Both the position numbers and the translations under genes were made by a program. From Turbatrix aceti (lineage: Eukaryota > Nematoda > Chromadorea > Rhabditida > Panagrolaimidae), in the NCBI GenBank assembly GCA_963969345.1, contig OZ017770.1, forward strand, positions 4,845,246-4,909,245: a DNA stretch of 64,000 nt, in the 5' to 3' direction. The notes beneath the pieces are model-generated. The model had not been told where the DNA came from and ran no database searches. It worked only from the letters and a program-made list of their open reading frames with translations. This document shows, one piece after another, positions 1 to 13,333 of this stretch; position 1 is the stretch's first letter; every line of letters begins with the position of its first letter.

Positions 1-1075
1 ATAGTTAGCAAACTGACTAAAGCTAAGTGTGAGCAATAAAAATAACAAAATCACGCCAAAGCCTTTGAAATTCGCTTCAGTACGATGCAAGAGCTATAGA
101 AAAAAATTCCCAGACAACAATATGAATTGTACAGAAGCAGGAAAAAGATTGGAACATGGTAGTTAAAATTATGTCCCCCAAAAGTGACAAAGCGAACAAT
201 GAGTCTGCTCCGTAGGGCACCTCTGCGAAAGTGGATGCACCTTGGCAGTGTACGGCTGAAAATTGGGCTAGAAACAAGACAGAATGAGCCAAAGGGTGCC
301 GGGAGGAGGGCTAATCGTCCGAGTATTGTCAAATTAGCATGGATACTCCCGGTCCCGCTTTTTTTTTTAATATTCCGCCAAAACGACCAGCGGCGACAGA
401 GCACAATAGAGAATAAATGTCAACTAAGTCATCAGAGAACTTGTGGACTACCCACCCGTCTGTGAGTAGGGGTAAGCCGCCGCCGGATGGCTAACCATGC
501 CATTGAACACTACCCCCAAACGGCATGCGCTCATCGAAATCCTTGTCTCGCTCCGTTTTAACACAAACTTTATGGCTGACGCCGACATTTTTTTTTCTTT
601 GAACCTTCCTGTTTTTTTGAATATGTGTATGTCAATGGGCATACGTTTTTGCTTTTTTCCATCTCTCCCGGGACTCGTCTTCAAGCATCCTTGTTGTATT
701 CCATCAAACAGGAATACTGATATCGCTGCAATTGATGATGCTGCGTCCCGTAAGCCTCCCGCGTAAGTGCAGTGTTATCTCAAAAGCAATTTGCTATCAC
801 CCGCTGTTGCAAAAGAAATCCTGGCAAACCTGCATCACGGCAGTTGTTATCAAAAAAAAATCAAAAAAGCAATGAGGCAAAAATAAATTAGAGATTTATA
901 ATGCCATAACAAAAAAAGAAGCAATCAGTTAGTCAATCGCCGCGTTAAATGTTAAAGAAAGGATAGATAAAAGGTGAGTGAAATGCCATTTCACAAACCA
1001 TACCAGAACCAAAAAATAAACACAGAAGAAGGTGACCGAACTGAAGGTTGCAGTGAAGACAACGCGCCGTGTTGA
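1..1075. other. No gene recognised
   Basis: This stretch has short open frames on both strands, none of which resembles a known family or has convincing splice structure. It is AT-rich with several T and A homopolymer runs. It lies downstream of the first V-ATPase subunit c gene and may hold its 3' UTR plus intergenic DNA. I see nothing further in it. Confidence 0.5.
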
Positions 1076-1617
1076 CTACGACGACGAAAGGATGAGAGCC
1101 ACGATCATACCGTAAAGACCCAACACCTAAACGAACGACAACGTAAATCCAGAATTTCAATTACAGAAAAGCTTACCTCGGAGAAAATGAGGATAAGAAT
1201 CATGCCGACGAAGAGACGAGGTTGCTGAGCCGTGCCGCGAACACCAGCGTCGCCGACGATGCCAATGGCGTAGCCAGCACCAAGACCACAGAGACCGCAA
1301 GTCAGGCCGGCAGCAAGATGAGCGAAGCCCTGGTTGAGGTTGTAGTCATCGGAAGCAGCCTTGACCTTGCCGCGGAGAACCATGGCCACGACGAGACCGT
1401 AAATACCGATGATACCGGCCATAATAACGGGAATGACCGACTTCATGATGAGCTCGGGGCGCATGACACCCATGCTGCAGATGCCGACGGCGGACTTGGC
1501 GGTACCATAAGCGGCGCCGAAGACCGTGAAAATCTGAGCGGAAGCAGCACCGATGTAGCCGAAGAACGGCGCGTAGGCAGGCTGCTCAGCGGTAGCAAGA
1601 TCGTAGTTTCCCGACAT
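1076..1617 (-). CDS. V-ATPase 16 kDa proteolipid subunit c, copy 1 (two exons)
   Basis: Subunit c forms the proton-carrying ring of the V-ATPase Vo sector, which acidifies endosomes, lysosomes and secretory vesicles. Exons are 1617-1177 and 1126-1076 with one phase-0 intron, giving 163 residues, the usual length for the family. Four hydrophobic helices are visible. The proton-binding glutamate is at about residue 147, in ILIFSEVLGLYG, and the intron falls exactly after this codon. The start matches the family N-terminus (short acidic leader, then APFFG). It lies head-to-tail and 264 bases downstream of a second, intronless subunit c gene, so the pair looks like an ancient tandem duplication. 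The two proteins differ at many positions. Confidence 0.95.
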
Positions 1618-1880
1618 GATTGAATGGCAAGCGAGTTCTGTTAATCCTGTAAGCAGTGTTAGCCAAAAACAAAAGAAAAAAGCGTTAGATAATAAAACGC
1701 GGAAGCAACCGAAGCGTTTGGTTGTAAATCGATCTCCGTACGACAGAAAACTGTTTATACAGAACAGAATAGAACTTTCGTATAGGGAATAATTCATTAC
1801 TTGGACAAGCTACCGTCAATATCCACGCGGCATGTGGATCGCAGTCGAATGGAAGTGAGATAAAACAAAGGAAAGTGAGT

Positions 1881-2375
1881 TTAGGCTGCTCCAAGAATCA
1901 GAGCAACGATCATGCCGTAGAGGCCGAGAACTTCGGCGAAGATGAGAATGAGGATCATTCCGACGAACACGCGAGGCTGTTGCGAGAGCGCACGAACGCC
2001 AGCATCACCGGCAATGCCGATAGCGTAGCCAGCAGCGAGACCGCACAGGCCGCAGACGAGACCGCCGGCAAACTGGCTGAAGCCGTGGTTAATCGTGTAG
2101 TCAGGACCGGGAACCGCGAATTTGCCAGAGATGATGACGGCCACGACGAGACCGTAGATAGCAACGATACCGGCCATGACGACTGGGATGATGGCTTTCA
2201 TGACAAGATCGGGTCGGCTGACAGCCATGGAAGCAATTCCGGTGCCGGACTTTGCGGTTCCATAGGCCGAGCCCGCTGCCGTGAAAATCATGGCAGCAGT
2301 GACGCCGAGCGAGCCAAAGAACGGTCCGTAAGCTGCCTCCTCGGCTTCCTTCAGCGATACATAGCCCTCCGACAT
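1881..2375 (-). CDS. V-ATPase 16 kDa proteolipid subunit c, copy 2 (single exon)
   Basis: This is a second complete proteolipid subunit c of 164 residues in one uninterrupted frame. Its role is the same as that of its neighbour: a proton-translocating c-ring subunit in the V-ATPase membrane sector. Four transmembrane helices are clear, and the essential glutamate is at about residue 148 ([12 protein letters not shown]). The conserved YGTAKSG and [10 protein letters not shown] helices and the SQQPR loop are intact. It lacks the intron present in copy 1 at the codon after that glutamate. The N-terminus, with a short loop before YGPFFG, fits the first ATG. The gene lies divergent to B4GALT7, 472 bases away. 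Confidence 0.96.
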   Translation of the reverse strand: MSEGYVSLKEAEEAAYGPFFGSLGVTAAMIFTAAGSAYGTAKSGTGIASMAVSRPDLVMKAIIPVVMAGIVAIYGLVVAVIISGKFAVPGPDYTINHGFSQFAGGLVCGLCGLAAGYAIGIAGDAGVRALSQQPRVFVGMILILIFAEVLGLYGMIVALILGAA

Positions 2376-2847
2376 CCTGAAAATGTGCTCAGTGAGTTAA
2401 TGAACAAAACTGTCAACGTGGAAGATAGCACGAGACAACCCAAAACTGAGTCATTCCATATATAAACGCGCAAACGCAATAATACTGACAATTTTATTGC
2501 TTATATAAAAATCGATGAGAGTGCATAACTGATATCCTACCTAAATTCAGATACCACGCAGTAACGCAATCACCAATGTAAAGATGGAAGCTACGAATGA
2601 AAAGCGCCCACAGTTTCCTATCTGTCTCCTCGGTCTTTTCCGATAAAACGACGGCCAAAAATCGAAGACCGACACCCGACAAACACAATGTGTGCTCGCA
2701 CCATGCAATGATGGCGGCAATTTTGAATGCGTTTTTTTTCTCCCTGTGACAGCTTCGCTGCTTTGCATACACGTTAGATAGCGCAATGCAGGAAGCAGCA
2801 TGTATTAAGCATTTGTAGCATCATTTCTGTGTGATTCCTTAAATAGG
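2376..2847. promoter_or_regulatory. Divergent intergenic region between V-ATPase c and B4GALT7
   Basis: This 472-base region lies between two divergently transcribed genes and probably carries both promoters. It contains an AP-1-like TGAGTCA at 2447-2453 and a TATA-like TATATAAA at 2459-2466. Both are about 75-90 bases upstream of the V-ATPase c start. Promoter function is inferred from position and motif only. Confidence 0.35.
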
Positions 2848-3844
2848 ATGAGAAAGCTTCGCAGAGCTTTGGTTTTCATTATTATAGCTAGTTTTTTTCT
2901 AATATTGTTTTTCCTCGCCAGCCAGTTATCTACTAATGAACCGTAAGTTCGCAAATCACGACGAATTTTCAAGAGATCTCAGCGCTTTAATTGCAGCGTG
3001 TTCGATCCTCTATCTGTTGTGTCTGACAAATTGTGCGTTTTGGTACCGTATCGTGATCGGTGGAAGGAACTTCAGCAACTGGTGCCGCACTTGGAGCGAT
3101 TTTTGAATGCACAAGGTGTCGCGCATGTATTTATTGTTCTCAATCAGACGGATTCAAATCGCTTCAACCGGGCTTCTCTCATCAACGTGGGTTGGCTGGA
3201 AGCTGATCGTCTACGGTGCAATTATATGGTCATGCACGACGTGGATTTGCTTCCCCTCAATCCGGAACTTAATTATCACTTTCCTGGTGCTGGAATTGTG
3301 CGTCATATTGCGTCTGGGCGTTATCATCCAAAGAAAAGGTATGTCGTCTTTATTTTTGTCCCCGCTTACATTCTTTTTTAGATACGACTATCCAAAGTTC
3401 ATCGGCGGTATTCTCATGCTTACGATGGCTGATTTCAAGCGTGTTAATGGCATGTCTAACAAGTACTGGGGCTGGGGACTTGAAGATGACGAATTTTATC
3501 TTCGACTCAGGTAACTACGACATGACTCATGTTTTCATGCTTGGAATTCCGTTTTCAGGGATGCGCACTTGTTGGAAAACATCGACAGGCCACAGAATTT
3601 GACTACGGATCGCGAGAGTACGTTTTTGCATGTTCATGATGACAAGGCACGAAAACGCGATCGCAAGTACATTCTGAACCAAAAACAGATGGCCCATCGC
3701 AGAGATTTTGTCAGCGGGTTGTCGACAGTCAAGTATCGCATCGTGGATCGTAACTTGATCAACATCTCCGGCGCTCCGGCCTCGATCATTGATATTGAGC
3801 TTTACTGCGACAAAGAATGGACGCCGTACTGTACATTCGACTAG
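2848..3844 (+). CDS. Beta-1,4-galactosyltransferase 7 (xylosylprotein galactosyltransferase, sqv-3 type)
   Basis: B4GALT7 adds the first galactose to the xylose-serine stub of the proteoglycan linker in the Golgi, a step needed for heparan and chondroitin sulfate. Exons 2848-2942, 2997-3338, 3382-3510 and 3559-3844 join in phase to give 283 residues. Residues 1-30 form a short basic leader and a signal-anchor helix (type II membrane protein). The lumenal domain opens with LVPYRDRWKEL. It contains the metal-binding DVD at about 113-115 and the family WGWGLEDDE at about 175-183. Length is slightly short of vertebrate B4GALT7 because the stem is reduced. It is convergent with the receptor gene, with 148 bases between the stops. 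Confidence 0.95.
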
Positions 3845-3992
3845 CGGCTGGGCCGTGTGCCTTTTTTGAATGAGAAAAGCTTTTTTATGATACGTGTTTC
3901 TCGGATTACAGGTGCGTTTCTTCTTCTGCCTGTTTATGTTTCTTTTTGTTCGGAACAATGAATACATTGAGTTACGTGTTTTATAAATACCG

Positions 3993-5578
3993 TCAGATAA
4001 TCATATCGTCAAAGCGAATGTGAATTATTGTATTTCTTTTTCTGGGAATTATAGGTTGATCAGGGATCTGCCCGTTTACTTTCCACCGGATGTAATGCCT
4101 GTTGGGATTGAGCACACTGGTCGGGATGACGTTATGCTTGCTGCATTTCTTGAGAAACTTGTTCAAGGCATCGGCGTCAAGGGTATAGATCTTGAAGTTG
4201 ACTTGCTGGATCTTCGTGTGCGTAATGTGATGGACGACTTCACGAAATCTGGAGTCGATGAACATGTTGGTGATCGGATCCAGTGTTATGCGTCCCATCC
4301 ACCCGGCCATGGCTGCTGTGGTCCATATAGTCATCATGTAGCTGAGTTGGAAAATCTCAACAACGGTCTTACAGACATCCTGTACAACATCTGTTTGCAG
4401 TTCATTGATGTGAGATCGTAGAAATAGGGGCAGTGATACGAAGCTCGCCATGATGACACAGGTGACAGCGAAAGCGCCAATGTTTAACGCCAGTCTAACT
4501 ATTTGGTTTAAATACGCCGTTGTGTTGTCTGAAAAAAAAACAATGAGTTACTTTTGCCACTTTAAACGAAGATAGCTTACGTGAGTGTCGTTTTTTATGC
4601 AAATAAAATATGACAGAAATGTAACCGCACGAGCCAATGATAAATGCAATGCCGACAATCAGCAGGTTGGAAATACTCAAGACGTAATCTTCATTTGAAA
4701 CCGTCCATTGAATCAGATCACTCGCGGAATTGAATACGTTGAACGCATTGTTTGCACTTAAAGCTACCACAAGTGCCGAATACAGAGCCCCAACGAGCCA
4801 ACTGACAACAAGTATGGTAACTATGAAAACTAAGCTGAGAACCCTGGCTACAATTTTAAAAACGTCTACTTACCAATTCTGTACTTCGTCACCTGCGTTC
4901 TATAAAATATCGGATATCGGACCGCTAAGAAAGGTAGGACAGCCATGATACCATAGGCGCCGGACACAGCCCAGTAGTCCACCGTCAGCAGGAGGGTAAA
5001 CACTGTTCTGCCATGTGGAATGGCGTATTCCATGACCGAAGGGTTGAGATCTGTGCTATTTCCCGGCAGCATCAAGTTTGTTTCGTCTAACTGACGAAAA
5101 GCGATGAAAACGGTAGTCACAACGACGACAAATAAATCTGTCAGAGACCGACTGAGTAATAAAGAGTATCCTTTGATTGGCAGAATGTCAGTTTTTAAAC
5201 CAAATAAAACTAATATTGAAAAAATGACGTTTACAAATATACCCATGGCAGACAAAACAAGAGTGATCAATGGTATCGTATAATTTGCGAGCTGAAACAT
5301 GAATTGATTTTGCGCCGGACCGCATTCTAACTTACATCATTGATAGTATGCTGATAATTTAGAATAGACAAATTCTGAGCATCAGAACAAAGAAGCGTCC
5401 AGTTTGGGTCAATTGTAGGCGATGAGTCTTTTGGATTGGAGCCCAGTGCGTTAAGCATGAAGCCATTCAGTCGGTAATGTATGGTAATAATGGGATTTGG
5501 AAAATGAATAAACGACCCTTTTCTCGCCATGTTCCGGAAGATAACACCGACTTTACGACTTTTTGGCGTTGGTGTCAT
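3993..5578 (-). CDS. Divergent rhodopsin-like seven-transmembrane receptor
   Basis: Exons 5578-5336, 5291-4874, 4847-4581 and 4528-3993 join in phase to 487 residues. A roughly 80-residue extracellular N-terminus with an NLS glycosylation site precedes seven hydrophobic segments. TM1 keeps an Asn and TM2 an Asp (SRSLTDLF). After TM3 there is LAVRYPIFYRTQVT, resembling the DRY-adjacent loop of class A receptors but lacking a canonical DRY. TM7 ends in DPITNMF, a degenerate form of the NPxxY motif, followed by a cytoplasmic tail of about 80 residues. The ligand is unknown. It could be a chemoreceptor-like or peptide-receptor-like GPCR. The start is the first ATG in the exon; an additional 5' exon cannot be excluded. 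Confidence 0.75.
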
Positions 5579-6652
5579 TGTTTGCCCTTGGTTATCATCA
5601 GCTCCGCATACACCTCATCTAATGCAGCTTTTAACGACTTGCGAAAAATACTTATTTCCCCGCTTTTGTCCCAATCCGTCTTTTCCGAGCTTACTCAACC
5701 CACATCACCAGACAGTGTTACGCCATTATTCATTTGTTCGTCAGCGTTTAAGGATTAGTACATCATGAGATCACAAAGCTGTCACATACCGACAACGACG
5801 TTTGCCATGTTAAATTAATTTTGAGCTGTTTTTTGAAGTGAATTTAAAAAAAAAAAGTTGTAAAAAACAGATGAAAGCTCCCGTATACAATTACCGATTA
5901 AATACACAAATGTGGCTATAAAAATGCGAAAGGACGATTGAGCGGCAGACAAAGGCAAACAAGCGATTAAATTAGTTTTGTAGATAGACGGATACAAAAA
6001 AGGTAAAACACGCAGTCCGGTCGGTTAGCACCTGCTCTTATCTGGATGTAGTCTCGGTGTTCTTCGATGTTTTATCGTGCTTCCAGTTGGTTTTCGCTTT
6101 TTTTTATCGGGTTTATACCTTTAAATTACTTAAACACATAAATGTTGTGCAAGTATAAGAAAAGTAAAAACATAAACCCGCACGAAAGACCAAATATAGG
6201 CAGCTTCGTAAAGGAAACAAAAACATGGGCAAATCGGATACAAAATTGCTGCTGTTCTTGGGAGATCGTTAGAAACAACATTGATATTTGTAAGTTTTGC
6301 TTTGACAAAGTAAAACAATTAAATGCAAATGTTGCGAGTTCGAAGCGAAATGCCAAGTATAAAAAAGTGGCATAAACCGAAAGGAAAGATTTGAGCAAGA
6401 TGGAGTAACTAAACCACGCATTTAGAAATGTGTTAAGCGTCCCCGTCTTTTTCGATAGACCAATGAATCAAGAGCACAATACAAATGAGGCCAAAGCAGG
6501 ATGAAAAAAGTGAAAAGTAGAGGGGTTAAAAAATAATGAAAAAATATGTTGATAAACTGGGAAAAACAGGGAGCACAGCTGAGTTGATTTCGAATCAAGG
6601 CACTTTAGCGTTTGCAGATCAGCATTTGTGAGAACATGAGCAATAGGCTGTT
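5579..6652. other. Intergenic region between receptor and egh
   Basis: About 1.07 kb between the receptor start and the egh stop, both genes on the minus strand. It should contain the receptor's promoter and the egh 3' UTR. The sequence is AT-rich with A and T runs. Short frames at 6126-6398 on both strands show no family similarity. Nothing else is recognised. Confidence 0.4.
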
Positions 6653-8741
6653 TTACACGCTTTCAACGACAAGAGGTAACAGATCGGTTGATTGGTAGTG
6701 CTTGTTCATGTCCTTGTTTACAACGTAGAACTGGGACTTGTCACCAACGAGGCCCAGGACAACAGCCACGTTTTCAATGATAATATTGAATGGGATGGTG
6801 AATAATGCTCCCAGAATGTATAAAAGAAGTTGATATGAATTGTGGCTGAAAATGAGCTTTGCGTCAACAAAAGTGGCGTCATGGAACAATTTTCCGTAGA
6901 AAACTGTCAATTGAATTTGAAAAAAAAAACTGACCGGCACTTGTGCGAAAATGAACGAACGACACCGATGATATACATGTACAAATTGACAGCGCCGACG
7001 AAAGCCACCAGTGAATCGAGGGTGAGGCAGGGTGGTAGCGGAAATACCGAGAACAACACCACCTGTAGTGATGTCAGAGGCATCGTGGCCCACGCGTAAA
7101 GCGATAACGCAAGAAGAATCTGCAAGATAGGCAAAGACGTCATTCCCCGACCATAAACTTTTTTTGCAGCAGCCACAAACCTTGTTTTTCCATGGAATTT
7201 GCGGTGCGTGTACTGTCAGGTAAATTCCCTGAAGCCAGCGCTTGCGTTGCTGTAGAAAGTCCCAGATGGTAAATGGACTTTTTTCGTACATCTCGCCCTC
7301 GATGAAGTCAAAAGTGTGTCCGTCGCGGTAAGCGATCATGCTGAAGAAGCAATCCTCGGCAATGGATCCTTCCGGACCGTGATCGAAAGTCACCCGGCGT
7401 TCTGCGGAATTGCGTGTCACAACAAAAGAACCCTTCCAGCCAAAAAGAGGACGATGAAAAATGGAAAACTGAAACCGGAGTTTTCCCATGTCGTCAGCTA
7501 CGCTGAAAAAAAACAACATATTATGCTTCGAAAAAAATATGCAACAACAAACAACAAACCGAAAAGAATCAGAGAGCGTGGTAATCCAATTGACGATATC
7601 AGAATTAGCGTAGGTGATAACGCCTTGTCCAAAGTCGTGCTTTCCATCGACACAAAAATTGAGAATCCCGCAAACCACATCAACCGAAAGCAGAGTTTCT
7701 TCGTCCAGATGGACGACCCAGTCATCATCGCGGAGAATGTTAACGTCGTCTTCCAAGCAATATTGCAGAGCTCGAGCCTTGAAACGCGCTCCAGTCTTCG
7801 TCCTGTCAAACAAACGTCATTTAGATGACTGTCAGTTTAAGACTAAACAAAATTATTAACGTACTTGTAACTGGAAGCCACAACGACTTCGCGAGTCTTT
7901 TGCCGCGGAGACATGTGAATGGCTTTATCTGTCACGACTTCAAACATGAAATTTTCTATTCCCGCTGCATAACACGTTTCGATGTTTCTTTCGACGTTGC
8001 TCTAAAAAAACAAAATAATGACGCTAGTGATCACAAAAACACAGCATATTATTTCTGTAAAAAACAAAGCTGGTAAACAAAAATATTTTTTAGAGATTCA
8101 GGTGATAAATATTTTATCGCATTTTTTTCAGTTAGCCGTCTCACCTTAACGAGGTCTGGATAATCGCCTTTTGTAACCACCCGAAAGCAAACAAAGGGCG
8201 CCAAAAGAGGTGCAGCTTTGAGTTGGACTTTTTCTTTGAAACCGTTAAAGATGAGCAACCCTGCCACGTTACAGATGCACTGGGGAAGAACCATCAAAGA
8301 TGCGATGCGTAGGGCATACAGACTAAGCGTTCCAAGCCATCCGTAGCTGAAAAATAATTTTTTTACTATTTATTTATGTTTTTCACAATACATCAGGTTT
8401 TTTTTGACAGCTGTGACGTACGGAAAGAATGACTCATGACAATGATAAACCAGCCGCCGTCATTCCGCGGAGGCGATTGACTCATCAGATCAAAGTCAAA
8501 AATATAAAACAAAAAAAAAGAAACATTGTTCGAAACCAAACGTATTTAAGGTAATAAATTTAATACAGATGCTGTCAAAAATAAATCATTGAAAATTAAC
8601 TCACCAAGCAATGGGATCCACGACGTTCAGGTCGGCTGCTTTTCCGACGGGAATTACCCCACAGACAATTTCAAAAATTACAATCCACGAGATAAACGCA
8701 ACGACGTGAATGACATAGCGAATCTCAGAAGAGAGCATCAT
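6653..8741 (-). CDS. Beta-1,4-mannosyltransferase egghead / BRE-3
   Basis: This is a GT2-family membrane enzyme that adds mannose to glucosylceramide, giving the arthro-series core (mannosyl-glucosylceramide) of invertebrate glycosphingolipids. In worms its loss (bre-3) removes receptors for Bt crystal toxin; in flies it is egghead. Seven exons join in phase to 470 residues: 8741-8605, 8346-8145, 8001-7865, 7802-7560, 7502-7181, 7119-6941 and 6845-6653. Visible features are an N-terminal membrane segment, LLAPFVCFRVVTKGDYPDLV, the DEE nucleotide-sugar motif at about 192-194, the catalytic ED at about 289-290, QQRKRW at about 324-329 and C-terminal helices. Two adjacent ATGs open exon 1; the first, at 8741, is used. 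The start lies only 90 bases from the left edge of the duplicated array. Confidence 0.95.
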
Positions 8742-11700
8742 TCACGTACGTCGAGATATGCAAGTAGGAGACAAAACGAACGGCAGAGGGGTTCAATCGT
8801 GGAAAGTAAGACGACTGTGGTTCAGCGCAGGTACCCTTCAAAGTGCAAAGAAGGATGGTACTGCACTTCTTCTGGGCCAAGGCGCTCTGTAAGCATTACC
8901 CTCGATTAAAACGATTTTTTTCTTATTTCCCACGCGAGAGAAGGAAAGCGTAATCTATTTGAGCAAGATATGCATCATCATCATCATCAACAACGAGAAA
9001 TCGCGTGGCAGAACGTGTAGTTGAACAAAGTGCCCGAGAAACCGTACCAGAAGTGGTGTAGTGAATCACCCCTGGCAGAAACTGTGGAAAAAAACCATTT
9101 CAGACAAAAAACACAGTCATGGAAACAAGAAAAGTCATAAGTCTGATCAGGAACAATTTGAGAAAAGCATGTTACACGCGAAGAATTATGCATACCTGAC
9201 AAATAACGATATAAATAAAATATTCCGTCAGATTATCTAATGTCCATGAGCTAGACTATGATTTTGTACGCTCAGGTGAGCGCATATAGAAAAACTAAAT
9301 TTCTATATCGCATTTGACAAAGCATTGCGCAGCAAAGGGAATAAATAAAAAATTTAGTTCATGGCTAGACTTTTGAGCTGCTTAAACTTCGGGTGTTATT
9401 TTTCTTAGCCACCTTTATGCGCGCTTACTGCGCAGCACGTGTCCAAGGAAAAATGTGTTCCTTCAATCGTTTCTCGGTAAAAAACAAAACAACGAACAGA
9501 AACAACAAGTGAAGCGAGATCAAAAAAAAAGTCGGTACACGGAAATATGACACCCGGCTAAAAAATATGATGCTTTTAATTGCGAAACTAAGCATTCAAA
9601 AATAATGCATCACAATTCTTGATGCTTTCTGCGCACCCTTTATGAGTGTAATAACCCACAGGCAAGCTAGCAAGAAAAAGAAATTACCAGGTGTCGGTGT
9701 GCGACTCGTTAAAAAGGCACCCCTCCCGCCTAGTGCCCGGCAGTAAGTGAGAGTCCGGCGCCAAAGGCTACACTAACACAGGCGAGAAAGAAGTAGCCGT
9801 TAGTTAGCGCGCCTACTTTTATGAAAGCTGGCAAGCATTCGAAGCGGGCTTGTAGTTAATAAAAGAGCTCGATCAAAAAAATATAGGTAAAAGCAGGGTG
9901 TTTTTTAGTGTTATTTTGTCCCATTGCCTCGGAGTTGGTTCATTGAGACTGAAAGAAAGGAAGGAGTGGCAGAGAACATGATATACCGAAAGTCTGCACA
10001 ATTCAAGGAATAAATAAGCATCCGAGTTCCAAAACCTATCTCATTCCAGGCACGGGAGTCTTTGTTTCAGAAAAAATGGCAAATACGGGCGATGCCAAAA
10101 TTTAAGTAAAATCCAAGTAGGCTGCAACGAAATGGGCAAGCGCTTGTGTTTACTTTTTACAAATATCTCAGCAAAGAGTGAGAATACAAAAATTATGTAG
10201 CGAACAAAAACAAAAGGTTGATATGAGTACAAAGGGGAAAAACAATTTGTACAAATATTAACATGCACCTTAAGATGTCATTCTAAGAAATCAGAAAACC
10301 TTTTGTAATTTTGTTTCTGAAGCTTTGCACATGCACCCATGTAAGTATTTAACGTCGCTACAATGAATTTAATTATTTAGTACTTTGTCTGTAAAAGATG
10401 TCAATATCTCTTGAAATAAACTCGAAGAACAGAAAGCACAAGGCGCTCATTGTACCAAAATTAGACTATCAATATCAGAGTGCACTTCTAACAAAGCGTA
10501 TATGCGCCAATTTTTTTACAGCAACTTTTCTGTACGACTCTGCAAGCAAACACTGTAGATTGTAGCCAATAGCATTCTTATGTTTGGAATACTTCCGCTC
10601 ATGCTCATGACCTATGACCAAAAAAGAAGTTACATAAATGGGAATTGCGCATGATTCAAAAACCGGTGTATGTGTTTGTATGCCTAAGGTATTTCGGAAG
10701 ACAGGTGCAAGGACAGAAAAAACTGAACCATGACCGCAGCGGTCAAAATGATGATGAATTTATCACGGAGCATCAAGATGCAACACAAAGCAAACCCATA
10801 GCATCAAAAAAACATGTGTATATTGGTATCGAATTTTAACTGAAGTCATACAAAGAAATACATACACCCAGCGGAACGGGAAAACATGTTTTTAGTTAAC
10901 GCAGTTACCACCTTTACAGGATTGCCAACAACTAAGAACCATAACCCTGCTAGATAAAATAAGATGCTCGCGTACAACTGCAGCTAGGGATAATGAAAGA
11001 AAAGATGATCTAAATTGTATTGCCCTCGCAGAAATCCCTTTCGCTAAATGCGGGCAAAGTCAGGATAACGGAGCGCTAAGATATTCATTCTCATAACGAC
11101 AATCACATCTAACCTGTTTGAATTAAACTTTCTAGTGGAAGCATGCATAAAAAAAGCCGGCGCTTTTGATTAAAATATAATGCATAACAGTAGATACTTT
11201 GTGCATGTTAAGCACAAGACAGTAAAAACATAAAACTGTTAGAGCATCTTTCCGAGATTATTTCTCCTTGTCTCTTCAGTGAGCGATATGAAATGGTTCT
11301 CGAGAATTCATGTGCGCAATAACAAATATAATCATCTTGTTCTTGTTCTGGGCCTCATGTTTTCCCCTCTGGCTAGTTTTTTTTCAAAAACATAAAAGCA
11401 CCGGTAAGTGAGTGAGCAGGTGAGCGACTGTTGGTTATTGTGACCAAAATTCGCTTACTCGTTCGCTCAACTCCCCTCTCTCTTTATGCCTAGAAAATTA
11501 ATTTTTTTCCAGGATACATGTTCGGAAAAAAAATCCAGCAACAGACAATACATACATACATCACAAGTACGACTTCTGTCCCGCTGCAAAGAAGGAAGGA
11601 AGGCATAGTATCACTGTTTGTCCCAGTCAAACCTCCCTCCTTTGCGACACATTTGCAAGGTTCCCCTCTCGCCGGTAATGCATAACAAAAAAATCTGTTC

Positions 11701-12072
11701 GTGCTTTGTACAGCTTAATTTAATGGGTTCATTCTTGGCAGAATGACTAACAAGAACCAAGAATTAAGTAATGCCAAAAAAATGTGCTACAATCCATCGC
11801 CCTGGATAACCCGAAGATAAACGGGGCAGACGTCAAGAAAAATGGCGGGGAGTCAAAAAATAGCGACTGCGATGAAAAGCTGACACACAAAAATTGGATG
11901 GAAACAGATCGGAGGGGTATATGGAGCTCCACAGCTGAAAAAAACGGCGATATAAACTTTTTATCGGGCGTACGTACAACACATGCGACGACACAAAACT
12001 GTGCTCTGAGTCATCTCCTCGATTCGAGGCCCCTCGACACGATTTTTTACTGATATTGTCGGTCGACAAAAT

Positions 12073-12100
12073 TCAAAAATAAATAAATAAATAAATAAAG
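12073..12100. repeat. aaat microsatellite
   Basis: A short run of four-base aaat/aata units of about five copies. It is preserved at the corresponding place in unit B (about 22935-22957). Confidence 0.7.
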
Positions 12101-13333
12101 ATCAATAAGAGACGATTTTGATGGACGATGCAGCCCATGCAAACTCGTAAACATGAAAAAAAATAATGGCAGTAATTTTTTAATATGCGGGAACAATTTT
12201 TTTTCCATTAACTATTTTGAAGCGAAAGTAGGGAGAGCATTTGACACGCCATAAGCTGTAACTTGTTTTTGCCCACGTATGAAAAAAAGGTGGGTACAGG
12301 TTGTCGATGCTTTCAATGCGGAAAAGTCGTCATTCAATTTTGGTCTCGTTGCACCAATGCTCACGCAGCCAACGCATCGAACTGAATTATGGGGACCGTG
12401 AAAAAATTGAGTCAATAGTACAAAAAAAATTCTTCAAGATTGGAATAGGCGACGTGATTTCAAAATTTAATCATGGCTTGACAAAAAAAACTGAATTTTT
12501 AATCAAATACGTGCACACATTCAGGAAATATACGTATACACTTCGACGCAAACTGGGCCATTTATCAAAAGATTTACGTAATCGAACCGCAGGCAACAGT
12601 TGTTAAAGGTATGTAGTACATCAATTCCATTTCACCCAACACATCACACTTTGTTGTTCTATAAAAAGTGTATGCATGTGCGATGATGTGCTGCACGACT
12701 ATAACCAGCTATTATGAGGATTATGATGAGTCAGGACTGGTTAAAATTCTGATAACAACCAAAATTGTCAGACACAAAACAAAAAAAAAGAGAATGTCCT
12801 GCTAAGTGGCACCACCACACCCATTCAAGCATCCAGCAATTGATCTCAACCCAATCAGCGAAAATGATAAACCTAGCAGCGATAAAAACCCAGGCACCTA
12901 TTTTACACGTGATTCAAACAACATCAAACACTGAAAAAACTTTTTCTATATTACATTACCGAGAGCAAAACCACCGAATCGCAGCCTCAAATCGCCCTAC
13001 AGCCTCGACGACAAAGGTCTTCGCGGGCAAAATAAGCATGGAAAAAAGGCAGTTAAACATTTTAAGGCCAATTAGCGGTGAAAAGTGTCGCCGTCGTGCG
13101 TTAACCCCCAAATACCACAAATAGACGAAGTCGGGCTGCGATAAAATGTTTAAGGTGCAAACAATGACAACACCTTTGAACAAAAAAATGCAATCGCCAA
13201 TAAACTTTTTCATAGTCGCTCTAAACACATCTTCATATGTCAAACAGATTAAGGAAAGTTAAAAAAATAAGAGCGGATTGCCGACAGCTTTCGTGATCGG
13301 TCGACAAGAAAAATCTGCAAAACAAGCGCGTTT

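Noticed and set aside
1222..1623. Acidic plus-strand open frame over V-ATPase c copy 1, and a similar one at 1875-2465
   Set aside because: Both are antisense shadows of the proteolipid genes; their composition follows from the alanine/glycine-rich codons of the real strand.
8589..8909. 106-codon plus-strand frame at the left edge of the array
   Set aside because: It overlaps the first exon of egh on the opposite strand and crosses the duplication edge; no family similarity.
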